Origin: Vibrio maritimus
Lineage (GTDB): Bacteria; Pseudomonadota; Gammaproteobacteria; Enterobacterales; Vibrionaceae
Reading direction: 5' to 3'
DNA: 64,000 nucleotides
Assembly: GCF_021441885.1 (NCBI RefSeq)
Contig: NZ_CP090438.1
Span: forward strand, 2,294,001 to 2,358,000
Positions 41,650 to 50,053 of the stretch are shown one piece after another. Below the pieces are notes generated by a model. It saw nothing but the letters and a program-made list of their open reading frames with translations, did no database searches and was not told the origin of the DNA. The translations under genes and the position numbers were made by a program. How positions within the stretch are numbered: position 1 is the first letter of the stretch; each line of letters starts with the position of its first letter.

Positions 41650-43079
41650 GCGATCTAAAACTGCGTCTACTCATCATAATGACCGCGGCATGGCGACGTC
41701 GCTACGCCATTGTCATTCCTATGTTGATAATGCCTATTATCGCCTACGCAATAGGTGCAATGACGCCGCCAAAATACAAATCCCATACCAGCATGCTGAT
41801 TCAAGAGACGGCAAAAATGAACCCGTTCTTAGAAGACTTAGCCGTATCAACCATGCTCAAGGAGCGTTTGTCAGCACTTAAAACCCTACTCAACAGCCGC
41901 CATGTACTGTTGTCAGTGGCTGAAGACCTAGCGCTAATTGATGACACTATGAGTCCCTATGAACAAGACAAGGTCATCGCCGATATATCCTCTAACCTAA
42001 CGGTTAGCCAGCTTGGTAAAGACTTTATCAAGATTGAGCACACGGCCTCATCGCCAGAAGGAATGAAACCTCTGTTAGAGTCGGTAAGCGTGCACTTCAT
42101 CGAAGAGCTGCTCGCACCAGAGCGTTCATCTATTCGCGACTCCAGTGAGTTTTTAACCATTCATATCAATAAGCGCCGTGAGGCGCTAGAGCAAGCAGAG
42201 CAAGCCTTAGCGGATTACTACAATGCGCATTCTGCTGCTACACCCGAAATGCAGAGTGAGAACTTAAGTCGCCTTGCCAAACTGAAACAAAAACTGGCAG
42301 AGAAAAAAGCAGAGTTAGCCGGGGTTGAGAAAAGCTTAGGAACCCTAGATCAACAGCTATCGAAAACCAACCCAATTGTCGGCAGACTCGAAGAGCAAAT
42401 TATTGAAATTCGAAGCGAGCTGACACTGCTTAAAGCAAAATACACGACCTCTCACAGTGCTGTTCAAGCCAAAGTTCGCGAGCTAAAACGACTAGAGCAA
42501 GAGCGAGCGGTGCTACTAAACAGCGAACAAGCTGGAATCAATTCAGAGCAGCTTTGGGATATCGCTAGCGCAACCAACAGCAGCAACCGTGAGCTGCAGC
42601 CACTGCTCATCACTCAACTGCAAAACTTGCAGCTCGTTCGTGGGCGTTACGAGTCTCTTAAACAAGAAACCGCCAGCCTTGAAGCGATGATCGAAGAACT
42701 TACCGACAATGCCCAAAATTACGGAAGCAACGCCAAACAGCTACTCCAACTTCAAAGAAACGTTAGTCTCAAGAGAGGGCTCTATGATGATTTAGTTGAG
42801 CGATATGAGATGGCTGAACTGACCGGCTCACTCGGTGTATTCGAAGAGAATAAGCGCGTTAAGGTCATCGATCGTCCCTTCACACCGAGCAGCTCAACGA
42901 ATCTGCCGCCTTCTATTTTTGCGGTCTTAGGGTTAGTAGCGGGTATAGCATTGGGTATCGGTACTGCAATATTTCTCGAGCTCTTCGATACGACCGTCCG
43001 TCGTCGCCAGCAATTAGAACACGCAGCCAAAGCCCCTGTCGTCACGGCGATTCCACAAATTGCGCAATCCGATTATTAA
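41646..43079 (+). CDS. sypO: Chain-length determinant/GumC-like copolymerase SypO
   Basis: 477 residues from ATG 41646 (the frame extends back inside sypN but the overlap start is the coupled one). Two membrane helices (about 20-40 and about 430-450) flank a large periplasmic helical domain with long coiled coils (about 170-290, 330-400). PCP type, without a fused kinase domain: the kinase-like partner is the separate SypD. It controls polymer length and contacts the SypC channel. Confidence 0.88.
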   Translation: MSDLKLRLLIIMTAAWRRRYAIVIPMLIMPIIAYAIGAMTPPKYKSHTSMLIQETAKMNPFLEDLAVSTMLKERLSALKTLLNSRHVLLSVAEDLALIDDTMSPYEQDKVIADISSNLTVSQLGKDFIKIEHTASSPEGMKPLLESVSVHFIEELLAPERSSIRDSSEFLTIHINKRREALEQAEQALADYYNAHSAATPEMQSENLSRLAKLKQKLAEKKAELAGVEKSLGTLDQQLSKTNPIVGRLEEQIIEIRSELTLLKAKYTTSHSAVQAKVRELKRLEQERAVLLNSEQAGINSEQLWDIASATNSSNRELQPLLITQLQNLQLVRGRYESLKQETASLEAMIEELTDNAQNYGSNAKQLLQLQRNVSLKRGLYDDLVERYEMAELTGSLGVFEENKRVKVIDRPFTPSSSTNLPPSIFAVLGLVAGIALGIGTAIFLELFDTTVRRRQQLEHAAKAPVVTAIPQIAQSDY

Positions 43080-43087
43080 TTTGAGAA
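43073..43087 (+). promoter_or_regulatory. Half-conserved SypG-type enhancer upstream of sypP
   Basis: TTATTAATTTGAGAA: the right arm is perfect, the left arm 4 of 6. Centred 70 bp before the -24 GG of the sypP promoter. Confidence 0.55.
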
Positions 43088-43148
43088 TCATTTCGACAAC
43101 CCCAAGAAAATCCACCATAAACCACTGTTAAATCGATATTTTCAAACC

Positions 43149-43164
43149 TGGCACACAAGCTGCA
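43149..43164 (+). promoter_or_regulatory. Predicted sigma-54 promoter of sypPQR
   Basis: TGGCAC-N5-CTGCA with GG (43150-43151) and GC (43162-43163) exactly 10 bp apart, 42 bp before the sypP start. Confidence 0.85.
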
Positions 43165-43205
43165 GACATTCAAGAGCAGAAAGAGTAATGCTCAAGGAGA
43201 GAACC

Positions 43206-44330
43206 ATGAAAACCAATAACACAAAGGCTAAACAAGGTGGAGATATTCGAAAGCCTACGCTAACGACAGTTCACATCGTTCAGCACTTAGCGCCAGGTGG
43301 GTTAGAAACCATGGTTATCGAGCTTCTTAAGCAAACCCCCTCTAACGAAGCATGTTATATCATCAGCTTAGAGGGCAATATACAGCAAGCGTTAGAATGC
43401 TGGCCTATCTTAAGACATTATCAAACCAGTCTGGTTTTTTTGAGCAAATCTGATGGTCTACAACTCTCTCTATTCAATCAAATCAAGCACGAGTTAAACC
43501 GACTCAACGCTGACGTGGTTCATACTCACCACATTGGTCCGCTTATCTACGGTGGACTCGCTGCCAAACTGAGCCGAGCACGTACCCGTATCCACACTGA
43601 GCATGATATGTGGCACTTACAGAACAGTAAGCGACGTTTGATAGAGAAACTCGCCCTAAAAGTCGTGAACCCGATACTCGTCGCAGATGCGGACGAAGTC
43701 AGCAAGCAACTCAATGAAATGTTCCCGTTTACTCGCTCAACCGTCATCAAAAATGGCATCGACTGTAATCGATTTGTCCCTTCAAATCGCGCTGCAGCAA
43801 GACGAATTCTGGGTCTACCTGACGATTCCATCGTCATTGGCACCGCGGGACGATTAGTGCCAGTTAAATCGCATACCACACTTATCAAGGCAGTCTCTCG
43901 TTTGCCAAATAATACCCACCTAGCGATTGCTGGTGCTGGGCCGCTCGAAAACGAACTAAAGCAACTCTGCCAGCAGCTCGGCATCAATCATAAAGTCCAC
44001 TTTCTAGGTCTTGTAAACGATATGCCAAGCTTTTATCAAGCTTTGGACCTATTTTGCCTACCTTCAAGCTGTGAGGGCTTTCCTCTTTCCCCGCTTGAAG
44101 CGCAAGCCTGCAACATCCCGGTTGTAGTAACGGATGTAGGTGCAGCAAAAGAAACCTTATGCCCCATGTCTGGCATTGCAACAAAGTCCAAACGAGTGTT
44201 CAGTCTTCTTAAAGCTTTGGAACAAGCGCTCGCAACGAAACACCTATTTTCACCACGCGATTTCGTGGTAGCGAACAACGACGTGCGGGCGATGAGTCAA
44301 GCATATCGCCAATTAACGATCAAAGCCTAG
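43206..44330 (+). CDS. sypP: Glycosyltransferase family 4, SypP
   Basis: 374 residues from ATG 43206 (AAGGAGA upstream). GT4: the N-terminal glycine loop HLAPGGLETM (28-36), VVHTHHIGPLIYGG at 104-117, donor-site Arg216 and Lys221 in GTAGRLVPVKSH, and the E-x7-E pair Glu290/Glu298 in CEGFPLSPLEA. It has a close paralogue, the last gene of the cluster, which lacks these residues. First gene of sypPQR plus the paralogue. Confidence 0.9.
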   Translation: MKTNNTKAKQGGDIRKPTLTTVHIVQHLAPGGLETMVIELLKQTPSNEACYIISLEGNIQQALECWPILRHYQTSLVFLSKSDGLQLSLFNQIKHELNRLNADVVHTHHIGPLIYGGLAAKLSRARTRIHTEHDMWHLQNSKRRLIEKLALKVVNPILVADADEVSKQLNEMFPFTRSTVIKNGIDCNRFVPSNRAAARRILGLPDDSIVIGTAGRLVPVKSHTTLIKAVSRLPNNTHLAIAGAGPLENELKQLCQQLGINHKVHFLGLVNDMPSFYQALDLFCLPSSCEGFPLSPLEAQACNIPVVVTDVGAAKETLCPMSGIATKSKRVFSLLKALEQALATKHLFSPRDFVVANNDVRAMSQAYRQLTIKA

Positions 44331-44361
44331 ATTCAAGGCATCAGCAACTCAAGGAGCAGAT

Positions 44362-45573
44362 ATGCAAGTATTATTGATGGGCTTATTTTGGACGAGCGCT
44401 TTCTTAATCGTCTATCATCACGCGATTTACCCTCTCATTCTGCGATGGTGGGCAAAGCGTCACCCACTTCCTGAGATTGAAGACTGTAGTGCTACTTTGT
44501 ACCGCACTACTGACAACAATGAGCTACCGTCCATCACGATCATCATTCCAGCTTATAACGAAGCAGAGTGGATTGCTGACAAGATTAGAAACTGCGCGTC
44601 ACTTGACTACCCCAGAGACAAGCTCAGTGTCGTGATCATCAATGATGGCAGTACCGATGACACCGCCGCGATTGCCGAATCAACGATACAGGAAGCGATT
44701 TGTAGTGACACCCTGTTCACCATCGTTAATCACAAAGACAACAAAGGAAAGATATGTCGACTCAATGAATCTTTACCCGTTGTCGATAGCGCTATTACCT
44801 GCATCTCAGATGTCTCGGCACTTATTTCAATCGATGCACTTAAGCTCGCGGCCACGCATTTTGAAGACTCGAAGGTCGGCGTGGTGAACTCAACTTACCA
44901 ACTGCTTGATCAGCAAGAAAGGGGCGAGTCTCTGTATTGGCGCTATCAAAACCAATTGAAATACAGTGAATCGACATTGGGCTCTACCATAGGCGCACAC
45001 GGTGCACTCTATTTCATCAGAACGGGACTGTTTGAAGCTCTACCGTTTAATACGATTAACGACGATTTCATCATCCCTATGAACGTGGTCCGTGCGGGCC
45101 ACCAAGCAGTCTACGAGCCAAACATGAACGCCATCGAGATGGAGCCGACCGAGGCAGCACAAGATTTCAAACGTCGTTTGCGTATCTCTGCGGGCAATAT
45201 GCAACAACTTCTTGTCTTGCTACCTCTGTTCTCGCCTCAATACAAAGGCACAGCACTAACCTTCTTCTCAGGCAAGGGACTCAGAGTGTTAACGCCCTAC
45301 TTGATGCTGATATGCCTTGTAACCTCAGCAATCCTCGCGACAAGCTCTACGCTGTTTTTGGGACTGCTAGTGATACAGGGGAGCATCTATTTTACTGCTG
45401 CAGCGAGTGTACTAGTACCAGTACTTCAATCAGTTACCGCAATACGAGCGCTCACGTATCTAGTCGTTGGGCATACTGCAAACCTAATTGGTGGACTTCG
45501 TTATCTTATCGGGTTGGAAAACGGAGCTTGGAAGCGCACACCACAACAGGAGAATCATCATGAAAAAGGTTAA
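44362..45573 (+). CDS. sypQ: Membrane glycosyltransferase family 2, SypQ
   Basis: 403 residues. One N-terminal helix, a GT2 catalytic domain (IIIPAYNEAEWIADKI, VVIINDGSTDDT, then ISDVSALISID and NDDFIIPMNVV in which the acceptor-side Asp sits), then about three C-terminal helices. Architecture resembles processive or N-acetylglucosaminyl-type GT2 enzymes at the inner membrane. The QxxRW motif of synthases reads KRRLR here, so processivity is doubtful. AAGGAG precedes the ATG. Overlaps sypR by 14 bp. Confidence 0.88.
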   Translation: MQVLLMGLFWTSAFLIVYHHAIYPLILRWWAKRHPLPEIEDCSATLYRTTDNNELPSITIIIPAYNEAEWIADKIRNCASLDYPRDKLSVVIINDGSTDDTAAIAESTIQEAICSDTLFTIVNHKDNKGKICRLNESLPVVDSAITCISDVSALISIDALKLAATHFEDSKVGVVNSTYQLLDQQERGESLYWRYQNQLKYSESTLGSTIGAHGALYFIRTGLFEALPFNTINDDFIIPMNVVRAGHQAVYEPNMNAIEMEPTEAAQDFKRRLRISAGNMQQLLVLLPLFSPQYKGTALTFFSGKGLRVLTPYLMLICLVTSAILATSSTLFLGLLVIQGSIYFTAAASVLVPVLQSVTAIRALTYLVVGHTANLIGGLRYLIGLENGAWKRTPQQENHHEKG

Positions 45574-46201
45574 TTTAGAAAAATCACTCATTCGCACCTC
45601 TAAGCGCATCTTTGATCTCATTGGCGCGAGTGTCGGCATGATTATCCTTGGTATCTTTTTTGTGCCTGTTGCTATCGCCATTAAGGCAACATCACGTGGC
45701 CCGATATTTTATCAGCAGCTTCGCGTTGGTATGTGGAGCCCAACCAAAATGGACTTCATTCATGTCCTTAAGTTTAGAACCATGTACATCGATGCAGAGT
45801 CTCGAACTGGCGCTACTTGGGCGACGGAGAACGACCCGCGCATTACTCCTGTCGGGCGTTTTCTTCGTAAGACTCGCTTAGATGAATTACCGCAGTTCAT
45901 TAATGTACTGCGCGGCGATATGTCGTTGATTGGCCCACGACCAGAGCGACCTGACTTTTATCAGAAGCTCGAAAACGACATCCCGTTTTTTGTTGAGCGT
46001 ACCTACGATGTACTACCTGGAATCACAGGTTTAGCCCAAGTCAATCAAGGTTACGACACCTGTATTGAAGATGTGCGTAGCAAAGTGGGTTTTGATCACA
46101 GCTATGCTTTGTCGCTTTCTTCATTTAAGACATGGTTAGCAACCGATATTCATATCGTACTCAAAACACTCAAGATCATGGTTGACGGGCGAGGACGCTA
46201 A
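45560..46201 (+). CDS. sypR: Initiating sugar-phosphate transferase SypR
   Basis: 213 residues from ATG 45560 (AGGAG upstream); the frame runs back into sypQ. The single N-terminal hydrophobic hairpin (about 15-40) and the catalytic core SRGPIFYQQLRVG, LKFRTM, then TRLDELPQFINVLRGDMSLIGPRPERPDF are those of small monotopic phosphoglycosyl transferases (PF02397). It loads the first sugar-1-phosphate on undecaprenyl phosphate and so starts each repeat unit. 43 bp before the paralogue gene. Confidence 0.92.
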   Translation: MKKVNLEKSLIRTSKRIFDLIGASVGMIILGIFFVPVAIAIKATSRGPIFYQQLRVGMWSPTKMDFIHVLKFRTMYIDAESRTGATWATENDPRITPVGRFLRKTRLDELPQFINVLRGDMSLIGPRPERPDFYQKLENDIPFFVERTYDVLPGITGLAQVNQGYDTCIEDVRSKVGFDHSYALSLSSFKTWLATDIHIVLKTLKIMVDGRGR

Positions 46202-46244
46202 CCAATGGCGACAATGCGCCCATACGTTAGCAAGGAGAATAACG

Positions 46245-47363
46245 ATGAAAACGACACCTTTACTTCCACTGGAAAGCCTAGGTAAGCCACGAAGAGTAGT
46301 ATTGATCGTGCAGCACTTGGTGCGCGGTGAAATCGAGTTTCAAGTGCTTGAGCAATTAAAGCAAGCCAACGAAAATGAAAGGATCTTCATCATCAGCCTA
46401 GAGGGCAATATAGAACAAGCGATTAAGTTATGGCCTGAGCTAGAAACCTATCGACAGCAGCTGTTTTTCTTGCGTAAAGAGCCTGGAGTGCATCTCTCAC
46501 TATTCGTTGCTCTGTATAGACTACTAAAAGTACTAAAGCCTCAAGTGGTTCATACTCATCATATAGGCCCTCTACTTTATGGCGGAATTGCGGCAAGACT
46601 TAGTGGAGTTCGCAATAGAACGCACACAGAGCACTGCACGAAACACTTAGAATACACTCGGCTTGCACGTATTGAAGATGCTGCATTTAAAGCAGCCAGA
46701 CCCGCTATTATCGCTGCGACTCCAACAGTAAAACGCTCCCTAGCGAGCCTATTTCCAAAAGTAACTGCAAGAGTCATTCGACCTGGCATCGATTGCAATA
46801 GCTTTTCAAAAGGGGAACTATTGGTCGCAAGAGAGCAGCTCAACTTACCCAATGAGGTTGTACTGCTTGGCGCCGATTGTCATATCGGGGACTCTCCGGG
46901 ATTACTGAGCTTAATGCGAGCACTTTATTACCTGCCAGAAAACGTACATCTTGTGCTAAACAACTCAATGGAATTATCGAGTTCCATCAGAGTGTTATCA
47001 GAAAAATTAAGAGTCAGCTCACGAGTGCATCAGCTCCAGCACATAATTGACGAGCCATATTTTTATCAGGCACTAGACTTGTACTTCCAGCTTGGTTCGG
47101 GAGGCATACATGCGCTATCTACTTTACGTGCCCAAGCCTGTGGCATTCGTGTGATAGCTATGAAGAGTTGTACGAATAGAGAGGCGCTTTGCCCGAGTAC
47201 TAGTATCATGACTTCAGGACATCTATTTGCACTATTGAAACAGATTGAGATCGCGCTCAACACTCACGTTTCACCTTCTCCTCGCAGGTACACTATAGAA
47301 AAGTTTGATATTCAACGAGCCTGCGAAGAGTACCGCTCATTAGTGACGAGACTCACCATATGA
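46245..47363 (+). CDS. SypP paralogue lacking GT4 catalytic residues (pseudo-glycosyltransferase)
   Basis: 372 residues from ATG 46245 (AAGGAGA upstream), intact and in normal codon use. It is clearly homologous to SypP along its length: IISLEGNI, VVHTHHIGPLLYGG, HTEH, IRPGIDCN, YQALDL and AQAC all align. But donor-site Arg216 and Lys221 of SypP become His213 and Pro218 (GADCHIGDSPG), and the E-x7-E pair Glu290/Glu298 becomes Gly287/Arg295. The N-terminal glycine loop GGLETM is GEIEFQ. It is therefore probably inactive as a transferase and may be a scaffold or regulator for SypP. Last gene of the syp cluster; a terminator follows. Confidence 0.85.
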   Translation: MKTTPLLPLESLGKPRRVVLIVQHLVRGEIEFQVLEQLKQANENERIFIISLEGNIEQAIKLWPELETYRQQLFFLRKEPGVHLSLFVALYRLLKVLKPQVVHTHHIGPLLYGGIAARLSGVRNRTHTEHCTKHLEYTRLARIEDAAFKAARPAIIAATPTVKRSLASLFPKVTARVIRPGIDCNSFSKGELLVAREQLNLPNEVVLLGADCHIGDSPGLLSLMRALYYLPENVHLVLNNSMELSSSIRVLSEKLRVSSRVHQLQHIIDEPYFYQALDLYFQLGSGGIHALSTLRAQACGIRVIAMKSCTNREALCPSTSIMTSGHLFALLKQIEIALNTHVSPSPRRYTIEKFDIQRACEEYRSLVTRLTI

Positions 47364-47388
47364 AAACAGCAATCAAGAGTGAGTAATA

Positions 47389-47418
47389 AAAAATCCAGCC
47401 TAATCGCTGGATTTTTTT
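47389..47418. terminator. Bidirectional terminator between syp and arn
   Basis: The stem ATCCAGC/GCTGGAT with a 6-base loop has A and T runs on both sides. It ends the plus-strand syp cluster and overlaps the end of minus-strand arnF. Confidence 0.9.
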
Positions 47419-47825
47419 GCAGTAAATATAAGCGCAAGTCCGACAAGAATACACGCTATACCTGATAATTTAGTTAAGCTAAACGGTTCATCTAGCCAAG
47501 GCAAGGTAACCGCGAGTACATACACCAAAACATAGCTCAAGCTTAACAAGGGATAGGCGACGCCCAATGGTAAATGCTTCAATGCCATTACCCAACATGC
47601 CATGGATAATGCATAGCAGCCTAAGCCCAAGGCAACACACAATAGCGCAGGCCATGCCGTGGAAAGCAGAGGCGTCACATCCAGTGTATAGAGGAGCGGT
47701 TCAATGACCTCCCACTGTTTCGACAGATTGCCCATCCCCCATTTCATAGCGAGTTGAGCAACTGAAATCAAACAAACACTGAGAAGCGCAACGGGAAGAC
47801 CTGCCTTGATATCTTTCAACACCAT
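47400..47825 (-). CDS. arnF: L-Ara4N-phosphoundecaprenol flippase subunit ArnF
   Basis: 141 residues from ATG 47825, which overlaps the arnE stop by one base (TAATG); the longer frame runs back inside arnE. Four membrane helices of the EamA/small multidrug resistance fold, with the family ending ACILVGLALIFTAKK. With ArnE it flips undecaprenyl-phosphate-L-Ara4N to the periplasmic face. Last gene of arnBCADTEF. Confidence 0.9.
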   Translation of the reverse strand: MVLKDIKAGLPVALLSVCLISVAQLAMKWGMGNLSKQWEVIEPLLYTLDVTPLLSTAWPALLCVALGLGCYALSMACWVMALKHLPLGVAYPLLSLSYVLVYVLAVTLPWLDEPFSLTKLSGIACILVGLALIFTAKKSSD

Positions 47826-48172
47826 TAGTGGGCGCCTCCCAGTATGCCAACACCCACCATAATCATCATCACACCTAGCCATTGCTTAGGGACAATAACT
47901 TCGCCAAAGGCAAACTTAGAAACCAATAGCATGATGACAAAATTAACGCTGAGTAAGGGGTACGCCACTGACACATCCCATTGCGTTAGCACACCAAGCC
48001 AGGTCAGCGCACTTGTGCCTAAAAAGCCAATGCCTAGGATCATAGGGAAACTTAACAGTTTACTAATGGCACTCAACTCTGGGTTTTCTTCAAAATACAT
48101 TGCAGCCCGCTTTTGCCAATATTGGCTAAGCGAACTAGCAAGTACAGAAATGATGTACAGAAGGACCGTCAT
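47825..48172 (-). CDS. arnE: L-Ara4N-phosphoundecaprenol flippase subunit ArnE
   Basis: 115 residues, four membrane helices of the EamA/SMR fold; the motif VSVAYPLLSVNFVIMLLVSKF and WLGVMMIMVGVGILG fit ArnE. It acts with ArnF. Starts 1 base from the arnT stop (shared position 48172), so arnT, arnE and arnF are translationally coupled. It could be mistaken for a drug exporter, but its place in the arn operon decides. Confidence 0.9.
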   Translation of the reverse strand: MTVLLYIISVLASSLSQYWQKRAAMYFEENPELSAISKLLSFPMILGIGFLGTSALTWLGVLTQWDVSVAYPLLSVNFVIMLLVSKFAFGEVIVPKQWLGVMMIMVGVGILGGAH

Positions 48173-49824
48173 TACTCAGCCGAAACTTGATTGAAGATCA
48201 GAGCATGGTAGCGACCACGATCGACGTGTTCATCCGCAACAGGGAAATCTTCTGGTAATGGTGGCAAGTTTCTAAAGTGAAGCAGTACTGGTGCTGTTTT
48301 TTGCTTCTCTTTAATAAACGCACTAATGCTTTCAAACGGTATCCAGCGATGGTTAGCATCATCGTAGTTCAAACCGTAATCAACCTCACCCATACCCTTA
48401 GTTAGGTAGACGTCAGTGCGTTTCAAGTACCAGTTCAGTGCCGACATCGTGTCAGGGTAATCAGCAATCAACACCATCTCGTCTGTGACTTTTGGAGCAA
48501 GCTCTTCCATAAAGCGAGCTGGCATTTTTGAATCGATCGTGCTGTTTGGTACCACTGTTGAGAACAGTGCAAATAGCGCCAGCGGCGACACCATGTAAGC
48601 CATGAACTTGTGCTCAAATGCACTTGCTTTCGCTGCGTAAAATGCACATGCCGCCCAAAACCCAAGAATAAACAGTGCAATCCAAGGGCGGTAAGATTCA
48701 GTTTCATCCAATGGCAGCTTGCCCATAAAGAACATAACCATCAGCGTCACTGCTACGAGAGCAAAAAAGGCACCATTGATTAACGAGCCAATCGTCAGAC
48801 CTTTCGCCTTGCTGTTATAGGCTTTGATAATACCGTGTGTAAGCAAAATCGCGATTGGAGCCATACATGGAAGGATGTAAGTCGCTAATTTACCGCTCGC
48901 ATAAGAGAACAATAGGAAAGGCATGACTGCCCACCAAATCGAATAGCGAATAAGTGGCTTACTAAACTCACCCTTAAGTTGTACGAGTGCGGACGGTGCC
49001 CAGAAAACCCAAGGTAACGTGCCCAAGAAAAGGAATGGGATGTAATACCAAGCCGGCGCAGCATGTTGAGCGTCTTCTGCAGAGAAGCGGTGGATGTGCT
49101 CTTCCCAGAAGAAGTAATTCCAGTAATCTGGTTCCGCCGCGTGAATCGCTAAAGACCAAGGTAAGCAAGTGATAAATGCCACCAGCATTACCCACCAACC
49201 CCAGCGAAGGATCTCTAAGAACTGCTTCTGCATAATCATGTATGGTACAACGACTATCACAGGCAGTGCTAAGGCTAAGAAGCCTTTTGTGAGAACCGCA
49301 CAACCACAGAAAAAGCCCGCTAAGCCATAGTAAAGCCAACGCTGTTTGGTTGTCGTCGACTCCGTTGCGAAGAAGAAGGCGGCATAACAAGCTGTCAACC
49401 AAAACGCCAGCATGCCATCAAGTACGCTATAAGTACCGATCGCTGCGACCATGAACATGCTCAAGAATACGCCCGCAGTAAGCCAACCTTGTCTGCGATC
49501 TGTCATACGACCAACCAAGGAGACAAGGAATAAAGCACCACCTAAGGATGCAAGTGCAGAGGCGATTCTGACTGCAAAGTTAGTGTCACCGAAAAGCACC
49601 TGTGCTATCGCGTTAAACCAATAGCCCATGATCGGTTTTTCGAAATAACGAAGATCGTTAAATGTAGGTACTATCCAGTTACCTGACTCGACCATCTCGC
49701 GCGAGATCTCACCGTAACGCAGTTCATCTGGCGACCATAGCGGACGCAAATCTAGCGGGAGTATATACAGTGCAATAAAAAACAGCGGTACCCATACCGC
49801 CCAATTAATTCGTGATTGTTGCAT
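48172..49824 (-). CDS. arnT: L-Ara4N transferase ArnT (lipid A modification)
   Basis: 550 residues, GT-C fold with about 12 membrane helices and a C-terminal periplasmic domain, the usual length. The first periplasmic loop has the acidic motif WSPDELRYGEISREMV followed by FEKPIMGYW, typical of the PMT/ArnT family. It moves L-Ara4N from undecaprenyl phosphate onto lipid A phosphate in the periplasm, lowering negative charge and giving polymyxin resistance. A 229-bp gap with a palindromic repeat element separates it from arnD. Confidence 0.95.
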   Translation of the reverse strand: MQQSRINWAVWVPLFFIALYILPLDLRPLWSPDELRYGEISREMVESGNWIVPTFNDLRYFEKPIMGYWFNAIAQVLFGDTNFAVRIASALASLGGALFLVSLVGRMTDRRQGWLTAGVFLSMFMVAAIGTYSVLDGMLAFWLTACYAAFFFATESTTTKQRWLYYGLAGFFCGCAVLTKGFLALALPVIVVVPYMIMQKQFLEILRWGWWVMLVAFITCLPWSLAIHAAEPDYWNYFFWEEHIHRFSAEDAQHAAPAWYYIPFLFLGTLPWVFWAPSALVQLKGEFSKPLIRYSIWWAVMPFLLFSYASGKLATYILPCMAPIAILLTHGIIKAYNSKAKGLTIGSLINGAFFALVAVTLMVMFFMGKLPLDETESYRPWIALFILGFWAACAFYAAKASAFEHKFMAYMVSPLALFALFSTVVPNSTIDSKMPARFMEELAPKVTDEMVLIADYPDTMSALNWYLKRTDVYLTKGMGEVDYGLNYDDANHRWIPFESISAFIKEKQKTAPVLLHFRNLPPLPEDFPVADEHVDRGRYHALIFNQVSAE

Positions 49825-49904
49825 TCTTCATCCAGTTGAATAAAAGCCCATGCATTCATGGGCTCTGATTGATGGCACGTGATAGCGTTGTTGTGCGATT
49901 TCTT

Positions 49905-50027
49905 CGCGCGCTGTTTTACCCCCTCTAACTCCCCCTTATCAAGGGGGAGAACCAGAACAGGCAAAGCCTGTGCATTTTGCTCCTCCCCTTAATAAGGGGA
50001 GGCTGGGAGGGGGAAAAACAGCGCGCG
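49905..50027. repeat. Palindromic repeat element (MITE/REP-like) between arnD and arnT
   Basis: Terminal arms of 21 bp (49905-49925 and 50007-50027) are inverted copies with 20 of 21 matches; they start CGCGCGCTGTTTT. Inside lie three more hairpins: CTCCCCCTT/AAGGGGGAG (49929-49949), ACAGGC/GCCTGT (49957-49971) and CCTCCCCTT/AAGGGGAGG (49982-50002). The whole could fold into one cruciform. No open frame; no clear target duplication read. Confidence 0.75.
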
Positions 50028-50053
50028 CGAACCTAAACCCAACTCACCGATAA

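Noticed and set aside
47400..48172. ArnE and ArnF as small multidrug resistance exporters.
   Set aside because: The fold is similar, but their coupling to arnT and position at the end of a complete arn operon fix the assignment.
49905..50027. CRISPR-like repeat or a transposon with a gene.
   Set aside because: The arms are inverted rather than direct, no spacers exist and no transposase frame lies inside.
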